Source: Paenibacillus graminis (GTDB lineage Bacteria; Bacillota; Bacilli; Paenibacillales; Paenibacillaceae). Taken from it: DNA of 64,000 nucleotides. Shown in pieces: positions 53,996 through 63,423 of this stretch. The notes under the pieces were generated by a model that worked only from the letters and a program-made list of their open reading frames with translations, had not been told where the DNA came from and did not search any database. A program made the translations under genes and the position numbers. The stretch spans positions 1,984,001-2,048,000 of the forward strand of contig NZ_CP009287.1 of the NCBI RefSeq assembly GCF_000758705.1. Direction: 5' to 3'. The stretch's first letter is position 1. Each line of letters opens with the position of its first letter.

Positions 53996-55270
53996 ATGAA
54001 GGGAAAGAAAGGGGCTCTGGTGGCACTGGCTTCCATCCCGCTGATCATGACACTGGGCAACTCCATGCTGCTGCCCATACTGCCGCAAATCTCCAATGAG
54101 CTAGGGATCAGCGCTTTTCAGGTCAGTATGATTATCACCGTCTACGGACTAATTGCAATACTGATGATTCCGATTGCGGGGTACTTATCCGACCGTTATG
54201 GGCGGAAAAAGGTGATTCTGCCCAGCTTGATTATTGCGGCTATAGGCGGAGCAGGCTGTGTTGCCGCAGCGTGGTTTATGAATGGAGTGAGTGCTTACTG
54301 GGTCATCTTGGCCGGGCGCTTCATCCAGGGGATCGGGGCTGCCGGAGCCTTCCCGATTGTTATTCCTTTTATCGGGGATTTGTTCAAGGATGAGAAGGAG
54401 GTCAGCAAAGGCTTAGGTATCGTGGAGACCTCCAATACCTTTGGCAAGGTGCTTAGCCCCATTCTGGGCGCTTATTTGGGCACAGTGCTGTGGTATGCCC
54501 CATTTATAGCAATACCTATTCTTTGTCTGATTTCGTTTGGGCTGGTTGTATTTTTGGTCAAAAAACCGGAGGCTGAGGAACAGCCGGAGAAGAAGGCCCT
54601 GCGTCAGTTCTTAGGAGAAATCAAGGATATTTTGCATGAAAAGGGACGCTGGCTCTATGCTATTTTCGCCATTGGCGGGATCTGTATGTTTGTTACCTTC
54701 GGGGTCTTGTTTTATTTATCCGAAACCTTGGAAGCAAAATACAATCTCCACGGCTCCTCCAAGGGTTTTGTGCTGGCGATTCCGCTGGCTTTGCTGTGTC
54801 TGGCCTCCTATGGCAGCGGTAAAATCATTGGGCAAAATAAAGCTCTTATGAAATGGCTTGGTTTTGGAGGCATGGTGCTGCTGACGGCAGCCATGATTAT
54901 TACCGGCTTCAACAATAATATTTTTTTCATGGTTGGATTTCTGAGTTTAAGCGGAATTGGGATTGGGGTGGCCTTGCCCTGCATGGATGCGTTGATTACA
55001 GAAAGCATTGAGAAGGAAAACCGGGGGACTATTACCTCTTTATACAGCAGCATGCGGTTTATTGGAGTAGCGCTGGGTCCGCCTGTTGTTTCGCTTTTGA
55101 TGACCCGGGGGCACTGGGTACTGTTCGGGACGATGGCAGGGGTCGGCACAGTGGGCGGATTGCTGACGCTGTTCGCGGTGAAGCCGAGTGAAGGCGGGAA
55201 TAAGGAGGATAAGCCTTTGAAGTCCGGGGAAATCAGAAGCAGCCCGCTGCAGCGGCAGCGCGCACGCTAA
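53996..55270 (+). CDS. MFS transporter, 12-segment drug/metabolite exporter
   Basis: A 424-residue exporter. The family loop motif is GYLSDRYGRKKVILPSL after segment 2; antiporter motif GAFPIVIPFIGDLF appears near segment 5. ATG at 53996 is chosen as AAAGGTGG lies 7 bases before it. A downstream LtaS-like gene begins 29 bases after its stop and may be co-transcribed. Cargo unknown. Confidence 0.87.
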   Translation: MKGKKGALVALASIPLIMTLGNSMLLPILPQISNELGISAFQVSMIITVYGLIAILMIPIAGYLSDRYGRKKVILPSLIIAAIGGAGCVAAAWFMNGVSAYWVILAGRFIQGIGAAGAFPIVIPFIGDLFKDEKEVSKGLGIVETSNTFGKVLSPILGAYLGTVLWYAPFIAIPILCLISFGLVVFLVKKPEAEEQPEKKALRQFLGEIKDILHEKGRWLYAIFAIGGICMFVTFGVLFYLSETLEAKYNLHGSSKGFVLAIPLALLCLASYGSGKIIGQNKALMKWLGFGGMVLLTAAMIITGFNNNIFFMVGFLSLSGIGIGVALPCMDALITESIEKENRGTITSLYSSMRFIGVALGPPVVSLLMTRGHWVLFGTMAGVGTVGGLLTLFAVKPSEGGNKEDKPLKSGEIRSSPLQRQRAR

Positions 55271-55299
55271 ACGATTAGGATGGAGAGGAGAGGCGAAGC

Positions 55300-56577
55300 T
55301 TGGGTATATTCTCTATTCGGAGAACCTGTATAATCATGGCCGTATTCCTCGTGGGCATTACCATTGTGATATGGCATCGACCGAATGCAGATGGTCCCAA
55401 AGCTTATTATGGAGCGGGAAAAGGATACCATCTCATCTTGGTTCAGCTGGAATCCTTCCAGCAATTCCTGCTGAACCAATCGGTCGAAGGCCAGCCGCTG
55501 ACTCCTGTTCTGAATACATTGAAGTCGGAAAGCTTATATTTCCCGTATCTGTTTCAGCAAATCGGACGCGGAAATACTTCGGATGCCGAGTTTACAGCGA
55601 ATACCTCCATTTACCCTGTGGGCGCGGTGCCTATGTCATCGAAATACGGAAACCGGAAGCTGCCCAGCCTGGCAAGATTGCTGCATAAGCAGGGGTATAT
55701 TGCGGATACCTTCCATGTGAATAAGGTAAGCTTCTGGGAACGGAATCAGATGTACCCCGCACTAGGCTTTGACACCTTTTATGATCAGCCCTATTTCCGC
55801 AAAGAAAAGTTTAACCGGTTTGGGGCTTCTGATGAGGAGTTGTATCGTGTAGGCTTCAATAAGCTGAATGAACTGGCGAAGCAGGATCAGAAGTTCTATG
55901 CCCAGTTTGTTACCGTCTCCAGCCACTCTCCGTATACCCTCCCGGAAGACAGAAAGCGGCTGAAGCTGAACGGCCCGTTACACGGAAAAACCCTTGGGGA
56001 TTATCTTACAGCTGTTCATTATGCGGACTATGCCCTGGGGACCTTTATCAGTAAGCTGAAACAAACCGGTCTGTGGGATAACTGTGTTTTTGTTGTGTAC
56101 GGAGACCACTTTGGGCTGAATAAGAAAAAGTACAATCCCCAAAAGATTAGTGATGCCTTGAACATTCCTTATGATAAGCATATCAGCACCTTTAATGTGC
56201 CGCTTTTGATTCATTTGCCGGGACAGCATAGAGGGAGAACAGTTGACCAGACCGGCGGCCAAATTGACATTCTTCCGACAATCGCCAATATAATGGGCCT
56301 CGATCTTAAGAAGGAGGGGTTTACGGCTTTTGGACAGGATCTGGTTAACGCCGGGCATAATGTTGTGGGCATGCGCTATTACCTGCCCGCAGGCTCGTTC
56401 TTCAATGACGAGGTGCTATTTGTCCCCGGTAAAAAAGGCTTTGAGGATGGGAAAGCCACCTTGATTAGAACCCATCGGCGGGTTCGGGACATTACACCCT
56501 ATAAGCCAGACTATGACCTTATTATGGACCGGCTGAAACGGTCGGACAACTATGTAGAGCATCTCCCGCTCCGGTGA
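55300..56577 (+). CDS. LtaS-like sulfatase-fold phosphotransferase with a single membrane anchor
   Basis: A 425-residue protein with one N-terminal membrane segment (about residues 8-25) and an extracellular alkaline-phosphatase/sulfatase fold. Residues match LTA synthase: Glu51 in VQLESFQ, nucleophile Thr93 in GNTSDAEF, an AQFVTVSSHSPY segment and a metal site in YGDHFG. True LtaS has five membrane segments, so this is a short variant. TTG at 55300 is the only suitable start, preceded by GAGAGGAGAGG. It probably moves glycerol-phosphate or a similar group at the cell surface. Role unknown. Confidence 0.8.
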   Translation: MGIFSIRRTCIIMAVFLVGITIVIWHRPNADGPKAYYGAGKGYHLILVQLESFQQFLLNQSVEGQPLTPVLNTLKSESLYFPYLFQQIGRGNTSDAEFTANTSIYPVGAVPMSSKYGNRKLPSLARLLHKQGYIADTFHVNKVSFWERNQMYPALGFDTFYDQPYFRKEKFNRFGASDEELYRVGFNKLNELAKQDQKFYAQFVTVSSHSPYTLPEDRKRLKLNGPLHGKTLGDYLTAVHYADYALGTFISKLKQTGLWDNCVFVVYGDHFGLNKKKYNPQKISDALNIPYDKHISTFNVPLLIHLPGQHRGRTVDQTGGQIDILPTIANIMGLDLKKEGFTAFGQDLVNAGHNVVGMRYYLPAGSFFNDEVLFVPGKKGFEDGKATLIRTHRRVRDITPYKPDYDLIMDRLKRSDNYVEHLPLR

Positions 56578-56629
56578 ATATAATGTCGGCTTTGGGATAT
56601 AACAATTGGGGAGAAAGGAGGGGAATAAC

Positions 56630-56818
56630 ATGGCGAACCAATTAGGTGTTCATGAAATGCTGGAATTACATGAGCTGCTTACCTTCAAGACAAATTGTCT
56701 GACCAAAAGCCAGACCATGCTGCCATTGGTGTCGGATACAGGGCTGAAAGGAATCATTCAGGAAGACATCCGCGGAGGGATTGAAGACATTCAGCAAATC
56801 AGAGCTTTACTCGTCTAA
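56630..56818 (+). CDS. Small spore coat-like protein (YraG type)
   Basis: A 62-residue helical protein containing MLELHELLTFKTNCLTKSQT, the pattern of the N-terminal half of CotF-type coat proteins. GAAAGGAGGGG precedes the ATG. The next gene, 16 bases on, encodes the C-terminal CotF half. The pair resembles B. subtilis yraG-yraF and may form one coat component from two chains. Confidence 0.75.
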   Translation: MANQLGVHEMLELHELLTFKTNCLTKSQTMLPLVSDTGLKGIIQEDIRGGIEDIQQIRALLV

Positions 56819-56834
56819 ATTTAGGAGGCAGAAG

Positions 56835-57137
56835 ATGAATCCAATTGTAGAAAACCTAACAGGAATGAACGCGATGACAGATCAGGCTATTGCCACTGAT
56901 TTATTGATGGCCTGCAAAAGCGGCTTGAAAAGTTATGCGGCAGCTATCTCCGAGTCCGCCAGTCCGGAAGTGAGAAGTACATTAAATGCACAATTCGGCA
57001 AGGCTGTCGGATTACACGAACGTGTGTTTAATTATATGAGGGATAACGGATTCTATAATGCCTACGATCCGTCAGAGCAGCTGCAAATGGATATCCAGAA
57101 TGCAGACAAGGCTTTGTCCCTATCCAATGTTCAATAG
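56835..57137 (+). CDS. CotF-domain spore coat protein (YraF type)
   Basis: A 100-residue CotF domain: TDLLMACKSGLKSYAAAISE, GLHERVFNYMRDNGFYNAYD and a NADKALSL tail nearly the same as the end of the CotF protein at 52376. AGGAGGCAGAAG precedes the ATG at 56835. Confidence 0.85.
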   Translation: MNPIVENLTGMNAMTDQAIATDLLMACKSGLKSYAAAISESASPEVRSTLNAQFGKAVGLHERVFNYMRDNGFYNAYDPSEQLQMDIQNADKALSLSNVQ

Positions 57138-57175
57138 CTTCAGATCAGGCTATTAGAACCTAGTCAGAGATGAGG

Positions 57176-57204
57176 ACCGTCAAGCTTACTGACTTGGCGG
57201 TTTT
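57176..57204 (+). terminator. Intrinsic terminator after coat protein pair
   Basis: ACCGTCAAG and CTTGGCGGT form a 9-bp stem with one G-U pair, ending in TTTT. Confidence 0.7.
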
Positions 57205-57250
57205 CATTTTACATAAGTAAATAAATCGATAACCCAAGGAGTGAAAGCAC

Positions 57251-58516
57251 ATGGATGATTCAACCGTTATGCAGGCTATCCGGAGGCTGGCGCAGCCTTT
57301 TGGCAGTGCTGAAGCATTGGACAGTCTGGTTGCTGAAACTAAAAACGCAACTTATGTCCTGTTGGGGGAAGCTTCGCATGGGACCTCAGAGTTCTACAGC
57401 GTACGCGCCGAAATTACCAAACGGCTCATTACGGAAGAAGGCTTCCGGTTCATCGCAGTAGAAGGCGACTGGCCCTCCTGCTACACGCTGAACCGTTATA
57501 TTAAGGGTTACCCCGATGCTGCTCCCCATGCGCGGGCGGCACTAAGCGATTATACCCGCTGGCCCGCCTGGATGTGGGCGAACCGCGAAATTCTTGAATT
57601 GGCCGAGTGGCTGCGCAGCTATAATGAAGGACGCCCGGATGAGGAGAAGGCAGGCTTTTACGGCATAGATATGTACAGTCTGTGGGAATCGATGGACGAA
57701 ATTCTCAAGTATCTCTCGTCTAAGGGGAGTCCGGACCTGGAAGCGGCTAAACAGGCCTTTGAATGCTTCGAGCCCTTTGGCAGGGACGAGCAGTCGTATG
57801 GAATTTCAGCGTCGTTGTATGGGGAGGGCTGTGAGGACGAAGTCATCACACTGCTAAGCAAACTTCAAGATGAATGGAAAGACGTTCATCCGGCTGACCG
57901 GGAAAATGCCTTAAGCGCTGAGCTTAATGCGATGACGGTACAGGGAGCAGAATCGTATTACCGGACGATGATCCGGCATGACTCCGGTTCGTGGAATATC
58001 CGGGACCGCCATATGGTTGCAGCCCTGGACAAGCTGATGGAGTTTCATGGTGAAGGCGCCCGGGCCGTGGTGTGGGAGCATAACACACATATCGGTGACG
58101 CCCGGGCAACCGACATGGAGCAGGAACAAATGGTCAATGTGGGACAACTGCTGCGTGAAAAGTATGACAACGCCGTCTATGCGGTGGGATTTGGAACATA
58201 CGGGGGAACGGTAATTGCAGGCAGAGCCTGGGGAGCTCCGCCAGAAATAATGCAGGTGCCGCCAGCCATGAAAAACAGCTGGGAGGAGCTCCTGCACCGG
58301 GATGGGGCTGAGGACAAGCTGCTCCTGTTCAGCCGGGAAGAGACTGTCCTGGACCGGAAGGTCATCGGTCATCGGGCCATCGGCGTTGTCTACCATCCGG
58401 AAAGGGAGAGAGGCAATTATGTCCCCTCAATCCTTACTAGACGTTATGACGCTTTTATTTATCTGGATCATACCCGGGCGTTGTCGCCGGTTGAGATGGG
58501 GCTGATTCAGGCTTAG
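57251..58516 (+). CDS. Erythromycin esterase family protein
   Basis: A 421-residue enzyme of the EreA/EreB-like family. Conserved parts: YVLLGEASHGTSEFY near residue 34 with the key Glu-His pair, FIAVEGDWPSCY near 64, and VVWEHNTHIGDARA near 275 with a second catalytic His. Family members hydrolyse macrolide lactones, but many chromosomal homologues have other unknown esterase roles. Resistance cannot be claimed from sequence. Spore-forming bacteria often carry such genes. Confidence 0.85.
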   Translation: MDDSTVMQAIRRLAQPFGSAEALDSLVAETKNATYVLLGEASHGTSEFYSVRAEITKRLITEEGFRFIAVEGDWPSCYTLNRYIKGYPDAAPHARAALSDYTRWPAWMWANREILELAEWLRSYNEGRPDEEKAGFYGIDMYSLWESMDEILKYLSSKGSPDLEAAKQAFECFEPFGRDEQSYGISASLYGEGCEDEVITLLSKLQDEWKDVHPADRENALSAELNAMTVQGAESYYRTMIRHDSGSWNIRDRHMVAALDKLMEFHGEGARAVVWEHNTHIGDARATDMEQEQMVNVGQLLREKYDNAVYAVGFGTYGGTVIAGRAWGAPPEIMQVPPAMKNSWEELLHRDGAEDKLLLFSREETVLDRKVIGHRAIGVVYHPERERGNYVPSILTRRYDAFIYLDHTRALSPVEMGLIQA

Positions 58517-58523
58517 GGGGCTA

Positions 58524-58964
58524 ATGATGTTTGTGAATGTATGGCTTGGCTTCTGTCTGCCTTGGTTAATCGGCATTTATATTCTCAGGGACGACCGGTC
58601 CCTTATCTATACAATAGGTCCGGCGGCCAGTTTCATTGCCTTTGCGTTCAATGAAATAGGCTATTTCAGGCAGTGGTGGCAGGTGACCCCGGAACAATTC
58701 GGGGTCCTTTCATTTCTGCCTTATAATCTGGGTGTGTTTCCAGTCCTCGGGTGCCTGTGTGTGTTTTCGGCCAGGAAGAGCAAACTGAATATCTTCCTGC
58801 TGCTCATTCTGTTCAGTCTGCTCAAAACCGGTCTTGAGATGATACTGGTTCTATTTGGGAAGGTCAGCTATGGGCATGGATGGAATGCATTCTGGACTTT
58901 TTTTTCTTATTTGATTGCATGTTCACTCACCTACGGGATGTACCGCCTGCTCCGGAGAGCGTAG
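58524..58964 (+). CDS. Small integral membrane protein, CBO0543 family
   Basis: A 146-residue protein with four or five membrane segments, FNEIGYFRQWWQV motif and a C-terminal SYGHGWNAFWTFFSYLIA segment; this fits the CBO0543 family of unknown function. ATG at 58524 or 58527 may serve as start. It begins 7 bases after the previous gene and its last 42 bases overlap the convergent neopullulanase gene. Confidence 0.7.
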   Translation: MMFVNVWLGFCLPWLIGIYILRDDRSLIYTIGPAASFIAFAFNEIGYFRQWWQVTPEQFGVLSFLPYNLGVFPVLGCLCVFSARKSKLNIFLLLILFSLLKTGLEMILVLFGKVSYGHGWNAFWTFFSYLIACSLTYGMYRLLRRA

Positions 58965-60764
58965 GGTTTCGTTGGTTTTGATCAGAATTCTGTAGCTGTA
59001 TGGAGCAAGATCAAGCAGGACCTGTCCCTCTCCCTCCGAAGGAATGAGCTTCTCACCATTCAAGGCATCCTGAAAGTGATCCTCAAGAGGCAGGGGCAGG
59101 GTGGCGGGCTGCTCCGAGGGATTCAGTGAAATGACGAAATGGGCATCCGCATCCACTCGTTCATAGACGAAAGCACGCTCCTGCGGATTAGCCGTCAGGA
59201 TGCGGAACCGGCCGGTCTGCAAGGCCGGAAACGCCTTCCGCAACCGGATCAGAGACTGGTAGCATTCGAAAAGCTCGCGGTTCTGGCGTTCCTCCTCCCA
59301 GATCATACATTTGCGGCAATCCGGGTCACCCTCACCCTCAAGACCGATTTCATCGCCGTAGAAGATGCAGGGAGTACCCGTAAAGGTGAACAGGAAGGCG
59401 GCGGCCAGCTTCAGCTTTCTCGGGTCCCCGCCCAGCTGTGTGAGAATCCGCGGAGTATCATGGCTGGCCAGCAGGTTGAACAGCACCTCGTTGGCTTGCT
59501 GCGGGTAACGCATCAGAAGATTCCCGAGCTGCTCGCCAAAACGCCCGGCGTCCATATCGCCATTGTTGAGGTATTCAGTTAAACGGCTGGCCAGCGGATA
59601 GTTCATCACGGAATCGAATTGATCTCCGTTTAGCCAGCGCATGGAGTCGCTCCAGACCTCGCCAATAATAAAAGCTTCCGGATTAATGTCTTTGACAACT
59701 TTACGGAAGTCCCTCCAGAACGTATGGTCAATTTCGTTGGCCACATCCAGTCTCCAGCCGTCAATCCCCACTTCCTTGAGCCAGTAGCCGGCGGTATCGA
59801 GCAGGTACTTCCGGGCCTCAGGGTTCACCGTATTCAGCTTAGGCATGTCCGCAAAAAAACCAAAGGCGTCATAATTGGGTTTTCCGTCCGTAACCTTCAC
59901 AGGAAAATTATGAATATGAAACCAGCCGGCATATTCCGAGTGTTCCCCATGCTCAATCACACTTTGGAATTGGGGGGATTGTGCACTGATATGGTTAAAT
60001 ACGGCGTCAAGAACCACCCGGATTCCCTTGGCATGGGCGTTTGCCACCAGCTCCTTAAGCACCTCCACATCACCGAAATCCGGATCAACCTTCCGGTAAT
60101 CGGTAGTGTCATACTTATGATTGCTTGGCGCTTCGAAGATAGGTGTCAGGTATATGGCTGTAATCCCGAGCCGGGCTAAATAATCAAGATGATCTATAAT
60201 GCCCTGCAGATCGCCGCCGAAAAAGCTCTCAGCTGTGGGCGTATCTCCCCATGCCGCCACATTCACCGGATCATTTCCGGCATCTCCATTGGCAAAACGG
60301 TCCGGCATGATCTGATAGAACACGGCGGACTTGGCCCATTCAGGGGCAGTGAACAAGTCAACCTCATGGATATAAGGTCTTTCATAGAAACCATCGGGTG
60401 GTGCCGGCGGTTCCGTGTAAAATCCGGTTTCCGTCATCCAGAGGGTCTCGTCTTCTGCCTGCATGCGAAAGGCATAAGAGAAACGCTTGTTTTCCGGCTT
60501 CACAGCCGTTTCCCAATAATCAAAGAACTGATCGGATGCTATTTTACGCATCCGGTGCTCCTCATGATAATGCTCCCAATCATATTTGTCGCCCGTGAGC
60601 GCAAAGACCTGGCCGACATTCTCTTTCCCTGTCCGGACACGCAGATGGAAGGTATCCTTGTCATAGAGATACGCCCAGTTGCTGTGGGGAACATGATGCA
60701 GTGCTTCACGATGAATAGTTGTACGCTGGCTTGCAGCTTGGAATGCTTGTTCTCTGGTTTGCAT
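58923..60764 (-). CDS. Neopullulanase/cyclomaltodextrinase, GH13_20
   Basis: A 613-residue cytoplasmic amylase-family enzyme. An N-terminal CBM34-type domain (about 1-130) is followed by the GH13 barrel with VLDAVFNH, nucleophile Asp in GWRLDVANEIDH, acid/base Glu in IIGEVW and stabiliser Asp in SHDTPR, then a C-terminal beta domain. It hydrolyses maltodextrins or cyclodextrins. GGAGGG precedes the ATG. It stands apart from any maltose transporter in this window. Confidence 0.92.
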   Translation of the reverse strand: MQTREQAFQAASQRTTIHREALHHVPHSNWAYLYDKDTFHLRVRTGKENVGQVFALTGDKYDWEHYHEEHRMRKIASDQFFDYWETAVKPENKRFSYAFRMQAEDETLWMTETGFYTEPPAPPDGFYERPYIHEVDLFTAPEWAKSAVFYQIMPDRFANGDAGNDPVNVAAWGDTPTAESFFGGDLQGIIDHLDYLARLGITAIYLTPIFEAPSNHKYDTTDYRKVDPDFGDVEVLKELVANAHAKGIRVVLDAVFNHISAQSPQFQSVIEHGEHSEYAGWFHIHNFPVKVTDGKPNYDAFGFFADMPKLNTVNPEARKYLLDTAGYWLKEVGIDGWRLDVANEIDHTFWRDFRKVVKDINPEAFIIGEVWSDSMRWLNGDQFDSVMNYPLASRLTEYLNNGDMDAGRFGEQLGNLLMRYPQQANEVLFNLLASHDTPRILTQLGGDPRKLKLAAAFLFTFTGTPCIFYGDEIGLEGEGDPDCRKCMIWEEERQNRELFECYQSLIRLRKAFPALQTGRFRILTANPQERAFVYERVDADAHFVISLNPSEQPATLPLPLEDHFQDALNGEKLIPSEGEGQVLLDLAPYSYRILIKTNETLRSPEQAVHPVGE

Positions 60765-60781
60765 AACAGTCCCTCCAAAAC

Positions 60782-60794
60782 ACTTAAATTAAGT
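60782..60794. promoter_or_regulatory. Perfect palindrome before neopullulanase gene
   Basis: ACTTAAATTAAGT lies 18 bases upstream of the start, next to a possible -10 TATACT on the minus strand. It is a candidate operator for a sugar-responsive repressor. Confidence 0.35.
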
Positions 60795-60992
60795 ATATTG
60801 TAGCCGACAGAATGGAAAGTAAACTTCTGGAATCCAAATTCATGCCAAAAGAGACCCAGATCAGCGCTGAGCCGTATGAACAGATGGGGTTCCCATTGTG
60901 CGGCTAATGATTTTGTACCCCGTAATTTCCGGGAGCAAACAAGAAATTACAAGCAGAGATAACCAGTTGAATACCCGGCGGCAAAAATAAAA

Positions 60993-61030
60993 AGCCCTTT
61001 CTGTTCCCGCCGCCTGGAAACGAAAGGGCT
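60993..61030 (-). terminator. Intrinsic terminator of the DUF3231 gene
   Basis: On the minus strand AGCCCTTTC and GAAAGGGCT form a perfect 9-bp stem followed by a long T-run, 10 bases past the stop. Confidence 0.85.
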
Positions 61031-61039
61031 GATCCTGTT

Positions 61040-61561
61040 TTATGCGTTCACAGTCTCATGTCTTTTGACTTGAAGCGGCGGAGGAATAAGCCAGCCTTTT
61101 TCTTTAAGGATGTTCAGAATTTTGACTCCCAGGGCTGCCTTAGTCATGTGGTACTTGCCGAATAAGGCGCCTACATCCTCACGGATGCTTTGTGCCATCG
61201 CCTGGCTGCAGGCTACCAAGGAAGTGGCCACATCGGCGGCAATTTTGGCGGCAATTTCGGGATCTGTAAATCTTGCCCCCACGGGAATATCTTCAAGCTT
61301 GGCCTGGGGTCTGTCGGGCAGTGCCGGGGCAGTACCAATACCGTTGTCTGTCAATAATTTGTCGCATTCGCTTGCTTCCAGTTCAGCCTGATCAATTAAT
61401 GCGCCCAGGATTTTTTTTAGATCATGGTCACCCGCATGATTCAGGAAGGCCCGGTAAAAGGAAATTGCCCCCTTTGCAACCATCGAAGCCTGCCACACAT
61501 TATAGATTTCCCCGTAATGCATCGGTTCATCTTTTGCATTTCCGCCTAAAATACCAGACAT
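61040..61561 (-). CDS. DUF3231 family protein
   Basis: A 173-residue helical protein of the DUF3231 type common in spore formers; it shows one ferritin-like four-helix module (YNVWQASMVAKGAISFYRAF, LIDQAELEASECDKLL, and ADVATSLVACSQAMAQSI). Many relatives have two such modules. ATG at 61561 is chosen, 7 bases after AAAGGAG. Function unknown. Confidence 0.8.
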   Translation of the reverse strand: MSGILGGNAKDEPMHYGEIYNVWQASMVAKGAISFYRAFLNHAGDHDLKKILGALIDQAELEASECDKLLTDNGIGTAPALPDRPQAKLEDIPVGARFTDPEIAAKIAADVATSLVACSQAMAQSIREDVGALFGKYHMTKAALGVKILNILKEKGWLIPPPLQVKRHETVNA

Positions 61562-61674
61562 ACACATGCTCCTTTTTGCTTTTATTTTAGAAAGCCCGCG
61601 CCTTCAAAAGACGGCGCAGCCGTTTCTACTTGCTGCATAGTATGTCCTGGATCAAAAAAATTAATGTGAAGTCC

Positions 61675-62910
61675 TCAAGTACCGAAAATGATATCCTGTT
61701 TGCCAAGCCGTGAATCGTTCCAGACAGCAGCCAGCGTATCCGGGAATTTGGTGGCCGCAGTGATGTAGTCGCCGATCAGCGGAACAGGTGTGGGAGAATT
61801 GCCGTTAGGATTGGTGGAAACGTCGGATATCCGCCGATTGGCGAAGGAGACGCCGGCATTGAAAGACTCGGCAGCAAAAACATCCAGAAGAAATCCGTCC
61901 ACCCGGTTCGTGTAATAAATCACCCGTATGGTTCCGTTGGCCGGAGAGACAGTTATAGAAGGGGAGAAATTCTGTGAGCCTGCCGGTGCGCCTGTAATGC
62001 TGATGGGCGTGGACCACAGCAGCCCATCCGGAGAACGGGAGAAAAAGACATCTGCATAGCCCAGGCGGAAATCGTTCCAGACCGCATACACAAATCCCCC
62101 GAACTGCCCGGCGGAAATGTCGGTTCCTAAGCTGAGGTTCGTCTGCACCCGGAACGCATAATTGGGCACAGGCAAGGGACTCGGCACAGGAACGGTGCTG
62201 GCGATGAACGTAGCTCCCCGGGTCACCGGGGGGGTGAAGGAAACCCCTCCATCGAGGGATACTCTGACATAGGCATTCGTCGGGAGGTTGGAGCGGGTCT
62301 GAATATAACCGACATACAGCTCTCCTGCGAGTCCAACGGCAAGGGCAGCCCGGTCAAGCTCGCCTCTGGGATCGGAGATGCGCAGCGGCCGTTCCCAACT
62401 GAGTCCCTTGTCCAGAGAACGTTGAAAAAAGATAGCCGAGTTCTGGGAAAAGTCATAAATTGGTGTATATCCTACATAAGCATTTCCGATGTACGGGCTG
62501 GAGGGAGAACGGTCAACAGCGATAAAAGGCTCATCGTTGTGAACATAGAGGCCGTATCCCTGCTGTACAAGAACTGGAGGATTGAACGTAACCCCGTTAT
62601 CAAAAGAGGTGTAGGTAGCGATCGTTCCATCCATAAATTCATTGAAAAAGTGAACCGCGACGATAAATGTGTCGGGAAAGGTATAATCGATCGTCGGGGC
62701 TTCTGCGCTCATGTATCCCGGCGCTTGCGGCAATACGGTATTTGACCAGGTTGCGCCTCCGTCGATCGAGCGGTAAAAGCCTGTTAATGCGGTTCCTGAA
62801 CTGTCTTCAACGGCCACGACACACATGATATTGGGGTTAAGCGTACTAACCGCTATCGAGGGCTCAATATGATTCCCCGGCAGAGCGGCAGTGATGTTCA
62901 CGTTAGCCAA
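61675..62910 (-). CDS. BNR/sialidase-type beta-propeller protein without signal peptide
   Basis: A 411-residue beta-propeller. Asp-box/BNR repeats are visible: SIDGGATWS, SFDNGVTF, SLDKGLSW, SLDGGVSF, SPDGLLWS and SFNAGVSF, in regular spacing. There is no signal peptide, so export, if any, uses another route such as spore-surface assembly. TTG at 62910 follows GAGGTGA at 5 bases. The catalytic Arg triad of sialidases is not evident, so it is not clearly an enzyme. It is the last gene of an operon with small beta-rich proteins. Confidence 0.75.
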   Translation of the reverse strand: MANVNITAALPGNHIEPSIAVSTLNPNIMCVVAVEDSSGTALTGFYRSIDGGATWSNTVLPQAPGYMSAEAPTIDYTFPDTFIVAVHFFNEFMDGTIATYTSFDNGVTFNPPVLVQQGYGLYVHNDEPFIAVDRSPSSPYIGNAYVGYTPIYDFSQNSAIFFQRSLDKGLSWERPLRISDPRGELDRAALAVGLAGELYVGYIQTRSNLPTNAYVRVSLDGGVSFTPPVTRGATFIASTVPVPSPLPVPNYAFRVQTNLSLGTDISAGQFGGFVYAVWNDFRLGYADVFFSRSPDGLLWSTPISITGAPAGSQNFSPSITVSPANGTIRVIYYTNRVDGFLLDVFAAESFNAGVSFANRRISDVSTNPNGNSPTPVPLIGDYITAATKFPDTLAAVWNDSRLGKQDIIFGT

Positions 62911-62924
62911 TGGATCACCTCATT

Positions 62925-63296
62925 TTAGGTGGAAATAATTGATAACCGGTCAATGTTTGTAAGCTCAGACTGCAGAATCCGGTCCAGAATGTTTCCGCCA
63001 GCATCCAGCGCAAAGATGTTAATAATGGTGTCTACTGCACTGTAGAAATTGATCTGGACCTCATAATAATCGGCAAGCGCAACCGAATAGGTCTGGACAA
63101 CCAGCTGCTGGGGATTAAGCTGGAAAAGAGTTTCTCCGACAGCGACACGTGTGAAGCTCGCTCCCCGGAAGTGAAAAATCTGCAAGGTGAGGTTAATGGG
63201 GGAAATGATGGAATCGTTCAAGCAGGAGATCTGGATCCTATCCAAATGGGTGGAGCCTGTAGGGGGGTTATATACCGCTCCCGTTGTATAAGGCAT
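62925..63296 (-). CDS. Small beta-rich protein of unknown function
   Basis: A 123-residue protein with alternating hydrophobic residues, no Cys-rich motif apart from one Cys and no signal peptide. GAAGGAG precedes the ATG. It is 14 bases before the BNR propeller gene and so shares its operon. I do not recognise the family; a structural or coat role fits the neighbours. Confidence 0.6.
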   Translation of the reverse strand: MPYTTGAVYNPPTGSTHLDRIQISCLNDSIISPINLTLQIFHFRGASFTRVAVGETLFQLNPQQLVVQTYSVALADYYEVQINFYSAVDTIINIFALDAGGNILDRILQSELTNIDRLSIIST

Positions 63297-63390
63297 AGCA
63301 TGAACTCCTTCCGGCCTTGGTTGAGACGTTTAGTAAAACGTATGTGGAGCATTTTTGTCCTATGCCGGGTTACCAGAATATGTATGATTA

Positions 63391-63415
63391 CAGAGGGAGG
63401 ACGAAGCTCCCTCTG
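63391..63415. terminator. Perfect 9-bp hairpin between beta-rich genes
   Basis: CAGAGGGAG and CTCCCTCTG pair around a 7-nt loop, just past the stop of the 133-residue protein gene. No strong U-run, so it may be a processing or weak stop site. Confidence 0.5.
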
Positions 63416-63423
63416 CGCAGTTC

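Noticed and set aside
57251..58516. Reading the erythromycin esterase family gene as a macrolide resistance gene
   Set aside because: The family is broad and most chromosomal members in spore formers have no shown resistance role.
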